From Anaeromusa acidaminophila DSM 3853 (GTDB lineage: Bacteria > Bacillota > Negativicutes > Anaeromusales > Anaeromusaceae): 36,848 nt of DNA. Both the position numbers and the translations under genes were made by a program. Positions 7,456-16,789 of the stretch are shown one piece after another (the first letter of the stretch is position 1; each line of letters starts with the position of its first letter). The stretch lies in contig NZ_KB894610.1 of the NCBI RefSeq assembly GCF_000374545.1, positions 1 to 36,848 of the forward strand. Direction: 5' to 3'. The notes under the pieces are model-generated. The model saw nothing but the letters and a program-made list of their open reading frames with translations, was not told where the DNA came from and did no database searches.

Positions 7456-8876
7456 AACGCACCTCCGATTTTTAAAATACCTTCCCTCGGATTGGCGCTT
7501 TTCGACTCCAAAGATTGTCTCAAGTTTACTTTGACTGCGGCAATCAGGTTGGCTTGGGTTTTATCCTTCTTCGATAGCGCCGCCATAATCTGCGCGTCGA
7601 TGGTGCCCTCGGTCAGGATATGGTGGATGACGACGGTTGCGGCTGACTGACCCTGCCGCCAAAGGCGGGCATTGGTCTGCTGATATAATTCCAGGCTCCA
7701 TGTCAAACCGTACCATATCAACGTGCTGCCTCCGCCTTGAAGGTTCAAGCCATGTCCTGCCGAAGCAGGGTGGATTAAAGCTACCGGCAGTTCACCGTTG
7801 TTCCACTTCATGAGGGTATCGGGCTTATCGAGATGGGCGAAGGGGATGCGCAGCGTTTGCAGACGCTCGGCAATCCTTGCTTTATCGTGCTGATACCAGT
7901 AGGCAACCAACACCGGCTTGCCGTTTGCCTGTTCAATAAGGTCTTCTAGTTCATCCAGTTTCCGGTCATGGATTTCAACAACCGCACCTTCGTCGCCATA
8001 GACCGCCCCGTTTGCCATCTGGCACAGCTTACCGCTCAAGGCGGCGGCATTAGAAGCAGTCACTTCGCCGCTACTCAAGGTGAGCACGAGATCGCGTTTC
8101 AATTCCTCGTACCGCTCCCGCTCCGGTTTCGATAATCTCACCTTGTGCTGCACCGATAGAAGTTCCGGCATCTCTAGGTGATCCGTAGACTTCATGCTGA
8201 TGGTGATGTCGGCGATTTTGTCGTATATCCGTTGTTCAGCATCCGGCAGAGGTTTATAGGTGAAGACGACTTGTCCGCTCCTTTTATCAGGAACAAAGTA
8301 GTTCGCACGATACTGCCCGATGAACCTTCCGAGGCGCTGCCCCATATCCAAAAGCCGAAACTGCGCCCACAAATCCATCAAACCGTTGCTGCTCGGAGTT
8401 CCTGTTAACCCCACAATGCGCTTCACTTTCGGGCGCGCTTTCATCAAGGACCGAAACCGCTTCGCTTGGTGGGACTTAAACGATGATAACTCGTCGATCA
8501 CCACGGTATCAAAGTCGAAGGGCAGTCCGCTTTTTTCAATAAGCCACTCCACGTTCTCGCGGTTAATGATGTAGATGTCGGCCCTTTTCCCTAGTGCCGC
8601 CTTGCGCTCGGCTTCCGTCCCAACCACCACGGAAAACCGCAAGCCGAAGAGGTGTTCCCATTTTTGCAGTTCCGCCGGCCAAGTGTCGCGGGCGACGCGA
8701 AGAGGGGCGATAACCAGAATGCGATGGGCTTCAAAGCTGTCGAACAGCAGATTGTTTATGGCGCTGAGCGTTATCGCGGTCTTACCTAGTCCCATATCCA
8801 AAAGCAGACAAGAAACAGGGTGCTCTTCAATGAACGCCGCAGCGTATTTCTGATAGCTATGTGGTTGATATTTCAC
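7452..8876 (-). CDS. SNF2-family DNA helicase/translocase, GTG start
   Basis: This 474-residue protein has the superfamily 2 motifs in order: Walker A MGLGKT (28-33), the DEAH-like DELSSFK (128-134), motif III TGTPSSNG (158-165), and the C-terminal domain with GHGLNLQGG and the arginine-finger motif QTNARLWRQGQ. SNF2 proteins move along duplex DNA; this single-copy phage type sits in replication modules and probably aids replication or recombination. The open frame runs 36 codons further upstream through the VRR-NUC gene, but GTG 8876 follows AGAGGTG at good spacing and gives the usual VKYQPHSYQKYA opening. It overlaps VRR-NUC by 20 nt. Confidence 0.9.
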   Translation of the reverse strand: MKYQPHSYQKYAAAFIEEHPVSCLLLDMGLGKTAITLSAINNLLFDSFEAHRILVIAPLRVARDTWPAELQKWEHLFGLRFSVVVGTEAERKAALGKRADIYIINRENVEWLIEKSGLPFDFDTVVIDELSSFKSHQAKRFRSLMKARPKVKRIVGLTGTPSSNGLMDLWAQFRLLDMGQRLGRFIGQYRANYFVPDKRSGQVVFTYKPLPDAEQRIYDKIADITISMKSTDHLEMPELLSVQHKVRLSKPERERYEELKRDLVLTLSSGEVTASNAAALSGKLCQMANGAVYGDEGAVVEIHDRKLDELEDLIEQANGKPVLVAYWYQHDKARIAERLQTLRIPFAHLDKPDTLMKWNNGELPVALIHPASAGHGLNLQGGGSTLIWYGLTWSLELYQQTNARLWRQGQSAATVVIHHILTEGTIDAQIMAALSKKDKTQANLIAAVKVNLRQSLESKSANPREGILKIGGAL

Positions 8877-9138
8877 GAAGCACCTCTTCGATCTGTCCCG
8901 CTTGATCCAGGACATATACTTTGAATCCAAGCCGCCGGAGCAGCCCATGCCTCGCCACCTGCAACGGGCGAGGCTTCTCTCCAAGGCGCTTCACTTCTAC
9001 AAAGCCGCACTTTCCAGTAGGCAAAAGCACCAGACGGTCGGGCATCCCATCAAAGCCAGGACTTACAAACTTAGGCGCGATACCTCCCATTGCCTTAACC
9101 GCCGCCGTGAGCTTGCGCTCTAGTATTTTTTCTCGCAT
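8857..9138 (-). CDS. VRR-NUC domain nuclease
   Basis: This 93-residue single-domain protein matches VRR-NUC (PD-(D/E)XK superfamily): an N-terminal helix with the first Glu (REKILERKLTAAVKAMGG), then FVSPGFDGMPDRLVLLPTG with the catalytic Asp, GFVEVKRLGEKP with the E-x-K pair, and a closing helix and strand. Stand-alone VRR-NUC proteins are Holliday-junction or flap nucleases and go with the SNF2 and primase genes in this phage module. ATG 9138 follows GGAGGTGCGC; an in-frame ATG four codons earlier overlaps that ribosome site and is rejected. Confidence 0.92.
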   Translation of the reverse strand: MREKILERKLTAAVKAMGGIAPKFVSPGFDGMPDRLVLLPTGKCGFVEVKRLGEKPRPLQVARHGLLRRLGFKVYVLDQAGQIEEVLREISTT

Positions 9139-9384
9139 GCGCACCTCCATTTGCCCATTGCCCAGATTGCCGTTATTCCCATCGTGTCTATAAATCCTAC
9201 GCGCGCATATACACGCGCCTGACCATTCCTATTCCTACCTACTACATACACAGTAAAAAGGAGTAGCTTTTTATGGGCAATAACGGCACAACGAGCCTTC
9301 TTTATAGGCGTAGTCGGGGCTTGCGACCGTGCCCATATGCTGTGCCGTAGCCTTAACTGGCACCATCGGCAAACCCCGCCTAAC
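9139..9384. other. Noncoding gap with paired inverted repeats
   Basis: This is the only sizeable noncoding gap inside the otherwise overlapping replication genes. TGCCGTTATTCCCAT (9168-9182) and ATGGGCAATAACGGCA (9273-9288) are inverted copies with one extra base, 90 bp apart. A second pair, CGGCACA and TGTGCCG, lies near 9285-9291 and 9342-9348. Between them is a run rich in alternating purine-pyrimidine (GCGCGCATATACACGCGC). An open frame crosses the gap but shows no family features. An origin, a structured RNA or a regulatory site are all possible. Confidence 0.4.
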
Positions 9385-11733
9385 TTATTCCTCTCGCACA
9401 TAGACCCGCTGGATGCCGTAGAGCGGGATATTCTTCTTGCCGGTCTTACCACCGGCGTACCGCACCCAACCGCCTATGCTTTTAATGATGGCTTCAATCT
9501 CGTAGGAGTCCGCTTTTTTGATGGAGTCGCGCCCACGCCCAAAGCACTCGCACCAAACCTCGATGTTACTGACCTGCTCACGGCGCACCTTGGCCTTCGC
9601 CTTTGTCGGGTCCTCAGGGGAGCGCAGGTATTCTAAGCGTCGATACAGGTCCATATCATCCCAGTTATCCGGAAGCAGGGTCTCAAGGTACGCTGCCACC
9701 AAGCCTTCGCGGTCATCGTTTTCCATGGCATTGCGCTGTTCGTCTGCCGCGAGCTCTGCCACATCGCCCTTAAGATACAGTTCCTCGCCGCTCTCAAATA
9801 GAGCGATCGCTTCGGCCCAGACTTGCTCGACTTCTTCGTCATTAAAATCCCAGGGGCGTTTCGTGCCGCCACCCGTGACCCGGATCGGCCAGAAGCGGCG
9901 ATTGCCGGTAACGTCTCGCAGAAAGCCGCCGTCGCTATTCGTAGTGCCGATGATAATGCACTGCCTTGGGTGGCTCTCCACCACGCGCCCGTAAGAGGGG
10001 CGGTACTTATCATCAATACGGCTGGCGAAGGATTTCACGGTTTCCACGTCCATTTTCTTAATGCCCGCCATCTCGCTCAGTTCGAGCAGCCAGTTTCCCT
10101 GCAATTTTTCAGGGGCCGTTTTGTCCTTCATATCCGATATGGAAAGACTATCAGAGTACCACTCGCGCCCCAGGCGGGCGATGAGGGTGGACTTCCCAAT
10201 ACCCTGATTGCCGTTAAGAACAGGGATGCTGTCAAACTTGATACCGGGGCGTTTCACGCGGGCCACCGCCGCCACTAGCGTTTTGCGCGTAACCGCACGA
10301 GTGTACGGCGTGTCTTCGGCTCCCAGGTAGTCGATGAAAAGCGTATCGGCTCGTGGGGTTTGGTCCCAAGGCGGCAGCGCATCAAGGTAGTCGCGGATGG
10401 GATGGTAGGCGCGATCGTCGGCAACCTTAGTAAGTGCCAGTTCGTAGTTCCTGGCCGTGAACTCTCCGTAGCGCAAGTCCACATAGGCCACAAGCTGCGC
10501 GGTGTCGGCCTCGCGCCAAGAAGGATGCCGACGCTCCCAAGGCAGACCATAGGCATATATCTGGTTGGCGATCCGGTTAAAGCGGATGCCTGCAAGGGCT
10601 TCATCGCCCGACAGGATCAAGAGCAGATTCCCAAGCGTGTTCTCCAGTTCGCCTTGCTTGTTACGTGTCAGCCCTTTTGTCCAGTCGTCGCCGCCCGAAA
10701 AGTCTGCAGCCGCCCGTTGGCGGTGTTCTTCGAGTAGAACCGCTCCCACCGCGGCATCCTTTACCGCAAATTCACTCATCGCCTTGAACGACGCTTTTTC
10801 CTCAAGGTCTCCGAACTTATGGATACGTACAAGGTCGAAAGCGTTCAGCAGTCGGCCGCCGGCCGGATCGGAAGCGTGGTGGGAATAGGCAAATTTATCC
10901 TCGTAGACCACAACGCCGGCAAGCGAATCGGCGGCTCTATATTGATAGCGCCCTTCTACGGAAGCCGGCTCATAAAGATCAGGCAGGAACTTTTCCATCG
11001 CTGCCTCGATCCCGTAGGCGCGGCAGAACGCCCCAACCACGCCGTCCTTTTCCAGAGGGTCTTGCTGTCTGCCGATTTCCCGTTTCACAACCTCCGACTG
11101 GCGACTTGAAACAGGCCACTGACTCGCATCGCGCCAATCAACGTACATAGAAAGGTACTTATCTGGGTCTAGCGGCGCGCCAGCATTCTCCCAAAACACG
11201 AACTCCCCGTTTGAGGGGCAGGATGCCCAATACATCATGCGGTTCGCCTGATAGGTGGTGTCGTCGAAGTAGTCCATGCCGATCTCTTTGGCCACCATCC
11301 GCATCACCGCAGGATACTCATCTTCAGTGACCTCGCGCCCAAACAAGATGACAAGCCTGAACCTCGGAGTCTGCGGCATATGGCTGTGGGTAGAATAGAG
11401 GAAATACGCCGTATCCGGCAGCGCCAGTTCCACCAGGAGAGGAAAGTCCATGCCGGCGGGTATGTTGTCGGCATCGAGCGCTCCGATCCAACGACTGACC
11501 ACGTTGCCGTTCTTGCGAACGCCGCCACTTAACCAGCCACCTACAAAGCCGCCGTGGTCTTTGGCGTCGTCGCGCCGTTGTTTGGCCATCTTGGGATATT
11601 CCTCGGCGGTCTCTGTGGTACGAAGCGGAGTGCGGTTGCGCTCGATTAGATAGCCCCACGTTTGCTCTTGGTTTTTATACCGTTTGTCCGTCTTGCGGTT
11701 GCAGACGGAGATTTTTACGCAGCATTCATTCAT
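9385..11733 (-). CDS. VapE-type primase-helicase
   Basis: This 782-residue protein combines an N-terminal archaeo-eukaryotic primase-like region and a C-terminal superfamily 3-like helicase of the virulence-associated E family. In the first, GALDADN (84-90) supplies the acidic metal ligands and STHSHMPQTPRFRLVILF (114-131) the His and Arg strand; RMMYWASCPSNGE follows. In the second, LNGNQGIGKSTL (507-518) is Walker A, LLELSEMAGI (549-558) carries the Walker B acidic residue, and IGTTNSDGGFLRD with RRFWPI gives sensor 1 and the arginine finger. It would open and prime DNA at the phage origin. ATG 11733 has GGAGG 9 nt upstream and overlaps the previous gene by 8 nt. Confidence 0.92.
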   Translation of the reverse strand: MNECCVKISVCNRKTDKRYKNQEQTWGYLIERNRTPLRTTETAEEYPKMAKQRRDDAKDHGGFVGGWLSGGVRKNGNVVSRWIGALDADNIPAGMDFPLLVELALPDTAYFLYSTHSHMPQTPRFRLVILFGREVTEDEYPAVMRMVAKEIGMDYFDDTTYQANRMMYWASCPSNGEFVFWENAGAPLDPDKYLSMYVDWRDASQWPVSSRQSEVVKREIGRQQDPLEKDGVVGAFCRAYGIEAAMEKFLPDLYEPASVEGRYQYRAADSLAGVVVYEDKFAYSHHASDPAGGRLLNAFDLVRIHKFGDLEEKASFKAMSEFAVKDAAVGAVLLEEHRQRAAADFSGGDDWTKGLTRNKQGELENTLGNLLLILSGDEALAGIRFNRIANQIYAYGLPWERRHPSWREADTAQLVAYVDLRYGEFTARNYELALTKVADDRAYHPIRDYLDALPPWDQTPRADTLFIDYLGAEDTPYTRAVTRKTLVAAVARVKRPGIKFDSIPVLNGNQGIGKSTLIARLGREWYSDSLSISDMKDKTAPEKLQGNWLLELSEMAGIKKMDVETVKSFASRIDDKYRPSYGRVVESHPRQCIIIGTTNSDGGFLRDVTGNRRFWPIRVTGGGTKRPWDFNDEEVEQVWAEAIALFESGEELYLKGDVAELAADEQRNAMENDDREGLVAAYLETLLPDNWDDMDLYRRLEYLRSPEDPTKAKAKVRREQVSNIEVWCECFGRGRDSIKKADSYEIEAIIKSIGGWVRYAGGKTGKKNIPLYGIQRVYVREE

Positions 11734-12148
11734 TTGCGGATTCCTCCACGCATTTACTATTGAAATAGCGGATTGGCATATTGCGTTTTTTCGCTTTTGC
11801 AATTTCTCGCTCCATGCCTTCACTGATCCGCTCGCCAAACACCCATAGCTCATCGCATTTGCCCAGCAACACCAACGCGAAGAAGATTCCCCGTTCACGG
11901 GTTTCTCTGTCATCGTCGTCCATAAACTGCGGGTAGAGAAGATGCGGCGCAAGAGGAATGCACCCCTTGCTGACCGCAAACCGGCAGTATCCCCTCGCCC
12001 GCTCCGTGTTGCGCTCCGTGTTTCCTGCAAAGGGCGAAGCAATGTAAACGAGCGGGAGGTATTGCTTCGCCCTTTCTTCGCGTTCGATCGCCGTTAGTGC
12101 TTTGTAGGCGGTCGGGTCTGGATAGCCTTCGGCGTTAAATCTTTCCAT
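11726..12148 (-). CDS. DUF4406/DUF7768-like nucleoside-deoxyribosyltransferase-fold protein
   Basis: This 140-residue protein has YIASPFAG (about 35-42), typical of the nucleoside 2-deoxyribosyltransferase-like fold, followed by ARGYCRFAVSKGCIPLAPHLLYPQFMDD and CDELWVFGERISEGMEREI, where the last Glu-containing helix is conserved in DUF4406-type phage proteins. Relatives may act on nucleotides or sugars, but their role in phages is not settled. ATG 12148 is preceded by GGGGAGGGG; the longer open frame upstream runs inside the antirepressor gene. It overlaps both neighbours (14 nt and 8 nt). Confidence 0.75.
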   Translation of the reverse strand: MERFNAEGYPDPTAYKALTAIEREERAKQYLPLVYIASPFAGNTERNTERARGYCRFAVSKGCIPLAPHLLYPQFMDDDDRETRERGIFFALVLLGKCDELWVFGERISEGMEREIAKAKKRNMPIRYFNSKCVEESANE

Positions 12149-12923
12149 CGCCGCCCCTCCCCAGGAACAGATTGATGAAATACTGCTGTCCCTTACCGGT
12201 AACCTTGGTGGTCTTGCTGATGGTGACATGACCATCCGAGTGGGTAATGGCAGTTTCCTTGACCCGAAATAGCCCCAACTCCATGGCCCTTTGCGTCGGG
12301 GCGTTGTAGTCCGTGCCTTGGCGCTTAATGAGATAGCCTTCCTGGCGCAGTTTCTCAAACAAACGGTTTTGCCCGATTTCAATGCCGTTGCCTTTAAGAA
12401 TTTTCGCCAGTTCTCCAATGAGGATGGTGCCACTCGAGACCGATACGGCATTGGCGAAGACGACCTTGGGTTCGTTTTGGGCGGCCTCCAGTTGAAGGCG
12501 CTCCTTGGCGTCGCGTTCGTCTTTTAGGGCGCTCAGCAATTTAATCCAGGCAGTGGGGTCGCTTATCATCTCTTCCAGTTTGGCGGACGTAACATACGCG
12601 CCGTGCTTGTGGATTGCAGGCAACACCTCATGTGTGATCCAGCGTTTGAACTTTTTCGCTTCGGGCTTTCGCGAGATCAGAATCACATTGTAGAGACCGC
12701 TTTCGCTAATGACCGTCACAGGTTCATTGCTGCGTGACCCTAAGTATTGTTTAGGGTCAACTTTTTGCTTCTCATCTTCGTCTAGACGGTCGGCAATCAT
12801 ACTAGGGTTGCTAAGTTCCAGCACATCACAGATGTCTTTGAGCACCCACCAAGGCTCACCGCCCAACTCGACGGTTCGAATTTCGATCCCCTCGTAAGAG
12901 AACACTTGCAGTCCGTTAATCAT
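12135..12923 (-). CDS. Phage antirepressor (Bro-N plus C-terminal KilA-C/ANT-like domain)
   Basis: This 262-residue protein begins with a Bro-N domain: VFSYEGIEIRTVELGGEPWW, then VLKDICDVLELSNP, DEDEKQK and the hallmark ESGLYNVILISRKPEAKKFKRWITHEVLPAIHKHGAY (about 85-125). After a linker, residues about 160-255 contain a C-terminal DNA- or protein-binding domain (IGELAKILKGNGIEIGQNRLFEKLRQEGYL) of the ANT/KilA-C kind. Antirepressors bind and disable the CI-type lysogeny repressor on induction. No such repressor gene is visible in this window, which is odd. ATG 12923 has AGGAGG 6 nt upstream; the open frame extends 30 codons further, without support. Confidence 0.9.
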   Translation of the reverse strand: MINGLQVFSYEGIEIRTVELGGEPWWVLKDICDVLELSNPSMIADRLDEDEKQKVDPKQYLGSRSNEPVTVISESGLYNVILISRKPEAKKFKRWITHEVLPAIHKHGAYVTSAKLEEMISDPTAWIKLLSALKDERDAKERLQLEAAQNEPKVVFANAVSVSSGTILIGELAKILKGNGIEIGQNRLFEKLRQEGYLIKRQGTDYNAPTQRAMELGLFRVKETAITHSDGHVTISKTTKVTGKGQQYFINLFLGRGGDGKI

Positions 12924-13012
12924 AAAGAACCTCCTGTAAATTGTATTTTCGAGAGGTTCTGTGTCCCTCTCACCTTCTTCAGACAGGAGGCACTGATTTG
13001 CGTACCAGGCCA

Positions 13013-15007
13013 CTACTCTTTTTTATAAAATGGGCAATCGTAGCCATCGGCACAGAGTATAAGGCCCTTCGCCCAAGGCGGTGTGCGGCTCATCTTTTCA
13101 CAGAGAATCTTGGTGGACATCTGGATGTCAGCTTCAATGACCATTTCGTCGTGAACATGCATAACGATGTCTGAGCACCGTTCTTGCTGCATGGCAAAGC
13201 TGAGAAGATCGCGGCTTGCGCCCTGCACAATGTTCTCCACAAATTTGGGGCCATAGCTTTCAAGGCGTTCCCACTTTTTCGTAGCTCCCACGCCTTCATA
13301 GGTCACGCAGTCCGAACCGAACTGGTTAGCGCCGATTCGCGGTTTCACATAGGCGATCCGCCGTCCCGATGGCAACGTGATAAAAAGGATGCCGCTCTGC
13401 ACGCCAAAACGTATGCCATGAGTTTCTGTGACCGTTCGGTCTCGGACTGCCGTCATCGCTGCTTTATCTACGTCCCACCAGAGCCGGACGATGTTGGGGT
13501 TAGATGCTCGCCATGCCGTGACCAGCGGCTTTAACTCCTCTTCTTCTAACCCCATCTCGATCGCCCCCATCGCTTTGAGCGCGCCAACGGAGCCACCATA
13601 GCCAAGCGCCAATTCGGCTACCTTGCCTTTTTGCCGAAGAAGCGATCCTTTGGTGATTTCCTCCATCGGCACGTGAAACATCCGGCTTGCGGAGGCTTCA
13701 TAAATTTGACCATGCGTCCTAAACACCTCATTGCGCCAATGCTCCCCAGCAAGCCAAGCAATGACTCGGGCTTCGATGGCCGAAAAATCCGCTACCACAA
13801 ACTTCGTGCCAGGCTTAGGAATGAACGCCGTGCGTATTAACTCCGACAGCACTTCGGGCACGGAATCATGGAGCATTTCTAACGCGGCAACGTCGCCGGC
13901 ACGCACCAAAGCCCGCGCCTCCTCAAGGTCCGGCAGGTGGTTCTGCGGGAGATTTTGCATTTGAATCAAACGCCCAGCCCATCTACCGGTTCGGTTGGCT
14001 CCGTAAAATTGGAACATCCCGCGAGTGCGGCCATCGGCGCAAACAGCGTTCTCTATGGCCTGATATTTTTTGACCGACGACTTTGCGAGCTGCTGCCGCA
14101 GCGACAACACCCGCCCGAGGGGTTCCGGCGCAGTCTGGAGCAGCTTTGAAACCGTCTTTTTATCGAGAGTGTCTGTTGCCAGTCCTTGGCCGGCAAGCCA
14201 TCCTTTCATTTGCGCCACAGAGTTCGGGTTATCGAGTTTCGTGATTTCCTTCATCAAACAAGTAAGTTCCGCCTTAGAACGAGCGTCGGCAGCGATGGCG
14301 TTTTTGACGAGAATCCTATCCACCATCACCCCTCTGTCGTTGATTTCTTGGTCGAGAACATATTCGTCCCAGATCGAATCCGGCACAGGAAACTTTGCGA
14401 GCCGTGCTTGTATGGACCGCTCCGCTTCCACGTCCCGTTTGTTATAGGCCTTGAACGCCGCCCATTTTTCGGGGGCGTCCTTAGGGAGATTCCGTGTTCT
14501 TTGCCCATTGGCCGCGGTTGCCGCACAAGGCTTGCAAAAATATCGGATTAACTCTTTGCCCTCAGTCAGCTTCTGTTTCTCTAAGCCCATGACCGCGCCT
14601 ACGCCTTCCAGGGAAAGGGGCAGCCCCACATACGCCGACCAGACCATAGAGCACCGCCACGATTCGGGACGTACGTATTTCGCTTTGCCGCGGCTCGGGG
14701 ATGATACATGGTTATCAGCAAATGGGTCGAGCGCAATGCCCCGATCCGACAAATAGCGCGACAGGCAGATCCGTTCAAAGGTAGCGTTAAAGGCCCATTT
14801 TTGCACACTGCCGTCCGTCAGGGCGTCGAGGATTTCCGGCGGGAGCGTCTCTCCTTCGGTAAAGTCCACCACCTGAACCGCACCGCCGTCCACGGAATAT
14901 CCAAACAGCAAAATTTCAAAGTCCTGTGCCTCGGCGTATTTGTAGACGCCGCACTTATTTAGGTCCGTAGACGAAAAGGTTTCAATATCAATGCTGATGG
15001 TTTTCAT
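13013..15007 (-). CDS. Phage DNA polymerase, family A
   Basis: This 664-residue protein is the phage replicative polymerase. An N-terminal 3'-5' exonuclease-like domain opens ISIDIETFSSTDL (catalytic D and E at about 7 and 9), with further motifs around FNATFERICLSRYL and YNKRDVEAE. The polymerase domain has motif A VVADFSAIEARVIAW (Asp at about 406), motif B around RQKGKVAELALGYGGSVGAL, and motif C VHDEMVIEA (His 619, Asp 620). Length is normal for this small phage branch of the family. ATG 15007 has GGAGGG just upstream; an ATG six codons earlier lacks one. It follows DUF2815 after a short gap that holds a hairpin. Confidence 0.95.
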   Translation of the reverse strand: MKTISIDIETFSSTDLNKCGVYKYAEAQDFEILLFGYSVDGGAVQVVDFTEGETLPPEILDALTDGSVQKWAFNATFERICLSRYLSDRGIALDPFADNHVSSPSRGKAKYVRPESWRCSMVWSAYVGLPLSLEGVGAVMGLEKQKLTEGKELIRYFCKPCAATAANGQRTRNLPKDAPEKWAAFKAYNKRDVEAERSIQARLAKFPVPDSIWDEYVLDQEINDRGVMVDRILVKNAIAADARSKAELTCLMKEITKLDNPNSVAQMKGWLAGQGLATDTLDKKTVSKLLQTAPEPLGRVLSLRQQLAKSSVKKYQAIENAVCADGRTRGMFQFYGANRTGRWAGRLIQMQNLPQNHLPDLEEARALVRAGDVAALEMLHDSVPEVLSELIRTAFIPKPGTKFVVADFSAIEARVIAWLAGEHWRNEVFRTHGQIYEASASRMFHVPMEEITKGSLLRQKGKVAELALGYGGSVGALKAMGAIEMGLEEEELKPLVTAWRASNPNIVRLWWDVDKAAMTAVRDRTVTETHGIRFGVQSGILFITLPSGRRIAYVKPRIGANQFGSDCVTYEGVGATKKWERLESYGPKFVENIVQGASRDLLSFAMQQERCSDIVMHVHDEMVIEADIQMSTKILCEKMSRTPPWAKGLILCADGYDCPFYKKE

Positions 15008-15020
15008 AAGCCCTCCATAA

Positions 15021-15051
15021 CACAAAAGGGCGGCCAGTTTCCCGCCGCCCT
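15021..15051 (-). terminator. Hairpin with T run before the polymerase gene
   Basis: Leftward, AGGGCGGC, a nine-base loop and GCCGCCCT form a perfect eight-pair GC stem followed by TTTTGTG. It could act as a partial terminator or attenuator lowering polymerase expression relative to DUF2815. Confidence 0.5.
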
Positions 15052-15072
15052 CCGCAATCTGTGTACTCGTAT

Positions 15073-15663
15073 TTAACTGAGGAAGTCTTCATCATCGTCG
15101 ATGGCGAAATCATCCTGAGCTCTGGACTTACCGCCGAGCGGATCACCGTCGCGCAATTTCTGGATGTTGTTTAGCCCGCAGGCGATTCCCTTGTTGCCGT
15201 TGCTGTTAAAAGCGTAGAAATTGATGCTGGCTCGGGCGTATACACCGCTGTAAATCTGGGAACGCTCCAAGATGGTCTCGCAGGCGCTGTCCACAATGCC
15301 GGGCGCAGTGCCGCTGTTGGCATTGATAAAGTAGCTGTCGGCGTAGGCTTCGTCATCCGGGCGCTCCGTGTCGCCATCGCGGAGCGGGGTCTTAAGGGCG
15401 GACAACGCAGGGACGGTTTTGCCGTTTCCTTTTAGTTTCGTCTCGCCCTCGCGGTACGCCGCCTCTATCGCCGCTTTAATCTTGGCGATGGTGCGGATGT
15501 CGCTTTTGGGGATGATGAGGGACACCGAGTATTTCGGCGCGCCGCCGTTGATGGACTTCGGTTCCCACAAGTTGGCGTAAGAGAGCCTGACTTCACCGGT
15601 GATCACCTTTGTGGGGTTCGGGACAGGGTTCTGGTTTTTACGGTTCATTGTCTGATTAGCCAT
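15073..15663 (-). CDS. DUF2815 protein, probable single-stranded DNA-binding protein
   Basis: This 196-residue protein shows the DUF2815 pattern: KVITGEVRLSYANLWEPKSI near the start, then YSVSLIIPKSD, a helix IAKIKAAIEAAYREGE, PLRDGD, YFINANS and the strand YSGVYARASINFYAFNSNGN. The C terminus is acidic (DDFAIDDDEDFLS), as in single-stranded DNA-binding proteins, whose acidic tail docks partners; the family is thought to have an OB-like fold. It sits between the DUF2800 nuclease and the polymerase, the standard place. ATG has GGAGG 9 nt upstream and overlaps the upstream gene by 8 nt. Confidence 0.88.
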   Translation of the reverse strand: MANQTMNRKNQNPVPNPTKVITGEVRLSYANLWEPKSINGGAPKYSVSLIIPKSDIRTIAKIKAAIEAAYREGETKLKGNGKTVPALSALKTPLRDGDTERPDDEAYADSYFINANSGTAPGIVDSACETILERSQIYSGVYARASINFYAFNSNGNKGIACGLNNIQKLRDGDPLGGKSRAQDDFAIDDDEDFLS

Positions 15664-16789
15664 TGTCTTTTACCTCCATAAAATCATTTTTGGCAGTATG
15701 GATTGCCGGACGTTTATCCCCCTCCGGCACAAGGGTTGGTTTGCCTTGCGGCTTTTCGACCAGGTCTCCTAGCAGTTCGGAGAATTTGGTTTTGCCGAGA
15801 GCCTTTTCCATGGCGGTGATCCCCAGCACCTTGTGCTCGTAGGGATCGTAGCCCGCGGCTTGCACCTTCTGGGCCACCGCGTCTTCATTGACATATTTGC
15901 GGTTACTTTTGCCTTCGACAAGCTTCCAACCGAACCACCGCTTGCCGCTGAGGGCGGCTTGTAGCGCGTAGTCTTTTATATCGGAAGCCCAAGAAACAAG
16001 AGCCTCTATCCTGCCGAGGATGGATTCAATCTCGTCGTCCTCTAGCAAGGGCGGGCGTTTGAATTCCAGTTTTGCAAGCTCCAGGTTCCGCTCGGCCCGC
16101 TCTCGGCACTCATACTTTGCCTTACAAAACTGGCACCACTCGCCGCAGTGGTATTCGCCGCCACCGGCATAGGCGATTTCGGCTGTGGGCTTTAGGACTT
16201 CCTCCGCCCACTGGTAAAGGGACTCTTTAAAAACCGTGTGGGTGCTGACGTTGTTGCGGCGCGGCTGGTAGATGGTCATACGAACCTCGTTGATATCGTA
16301 GATGCCGTCGAATAATTCCAATGCTCCCAAGGCATACAGCTTCAGCTGCGGGTTGTCGGTAGCGTCAACGAGGAGCCCAGCGCCATGTTTATAGTCGCAA
16401 ATGTGCAAGGTGCCATCGGCGATAATCACGCAGTCACCGGTACCAAAGCCGCCTTCCACATACTTGGAGAAGTCCAGCCGCTGCTCGATCAGCACCACCG
16501 GATCGGCACAAGACTTCTTTGCCGTCTCCACCAACTCGAGGATATAGGCGGAGTAGCCGTCGGCGCACTCGTTCATCTCCTCGGAGTAGTAGGTTAGCTT
16601 GGTGGTCGGATCTTTCGCCTTGATGCCGAGCACGGTTTTTAGCTTGTACTCGCCCAGGGTATGAGCGTCCGTGCCTTCAGCAGCATAAGCCGAACCTTTG
16701 TCTTCATATGGCTCGCATAGCCGTGCCGATGGCGGGCAGCTCAGCCAGCGGTGGCTTGAAGAAGCAGAAAGAAGCGCATGCTTACCCAT
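15656..16789 (-). CDS. DUF2800 protein, RecB-like PD-(D/E)XK nuclease
   Basis: This 377-residue protein has the RecB/Cas4-like order: an N-terminal HALLSASSSHRWLSCPPSARL with AAEGTDAHTLGEYKL, the nuclease core FGTGDCVIIADGTLHICDYK (GD, then DYK as the metal-binding D and D-x-K) near residues 120-140, and a Cys cluster CGEWCQFCKAKYEC near 220 that resembles the iron-sulfur clasp of Cas4 and AddB. It is probably an exonuclease working with the DUF2815 protein in phage recombination. ATG 16789 has GGGGAGG 6 nt upstream; a longer frame of 30 more codons reads through the previous gene and is rejected. Confidence 0.88.
   Translation of the reverse strand: MGKHALLSASSSHRWLSCPPSARLCEPYEDKGSAYAAEGTDAHTLGEYKLKTVLGIKAKDPTTKLTYYSEEMNECADGYSAYILELVETAKKSCADPVVLIEQRLDFSKYVEGGFGTGDCVIIADGTLHICDYKHGAGLLVDATDNPQLKLYALGALELFDGIYDINEVRMTIYQPRRNNVSTHTVFKESLYQWAEEVLKPTAEIAYAGGGEYHCGEWCQFCKAKYECRERAERNLELAKLEFKRPPLLEDDEIESILGRIEALVSWASDIKDYALQAALSGKRWFGWKLVEGKSNRKYVNEDAVAQKVQAAGYDPYEHKVLGITAMEKALGKTKFSELLGDLVEKPQGKPTLVPEGDKRPAIHTAKNDFMEVKDNG

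Noticed and set aside
9120-9452. 110-residue open frame on the minus strand across the replication gap
   Set aside because: It overlaps both flanking genes in another frame, has no clear ribosome site and shows no family features.
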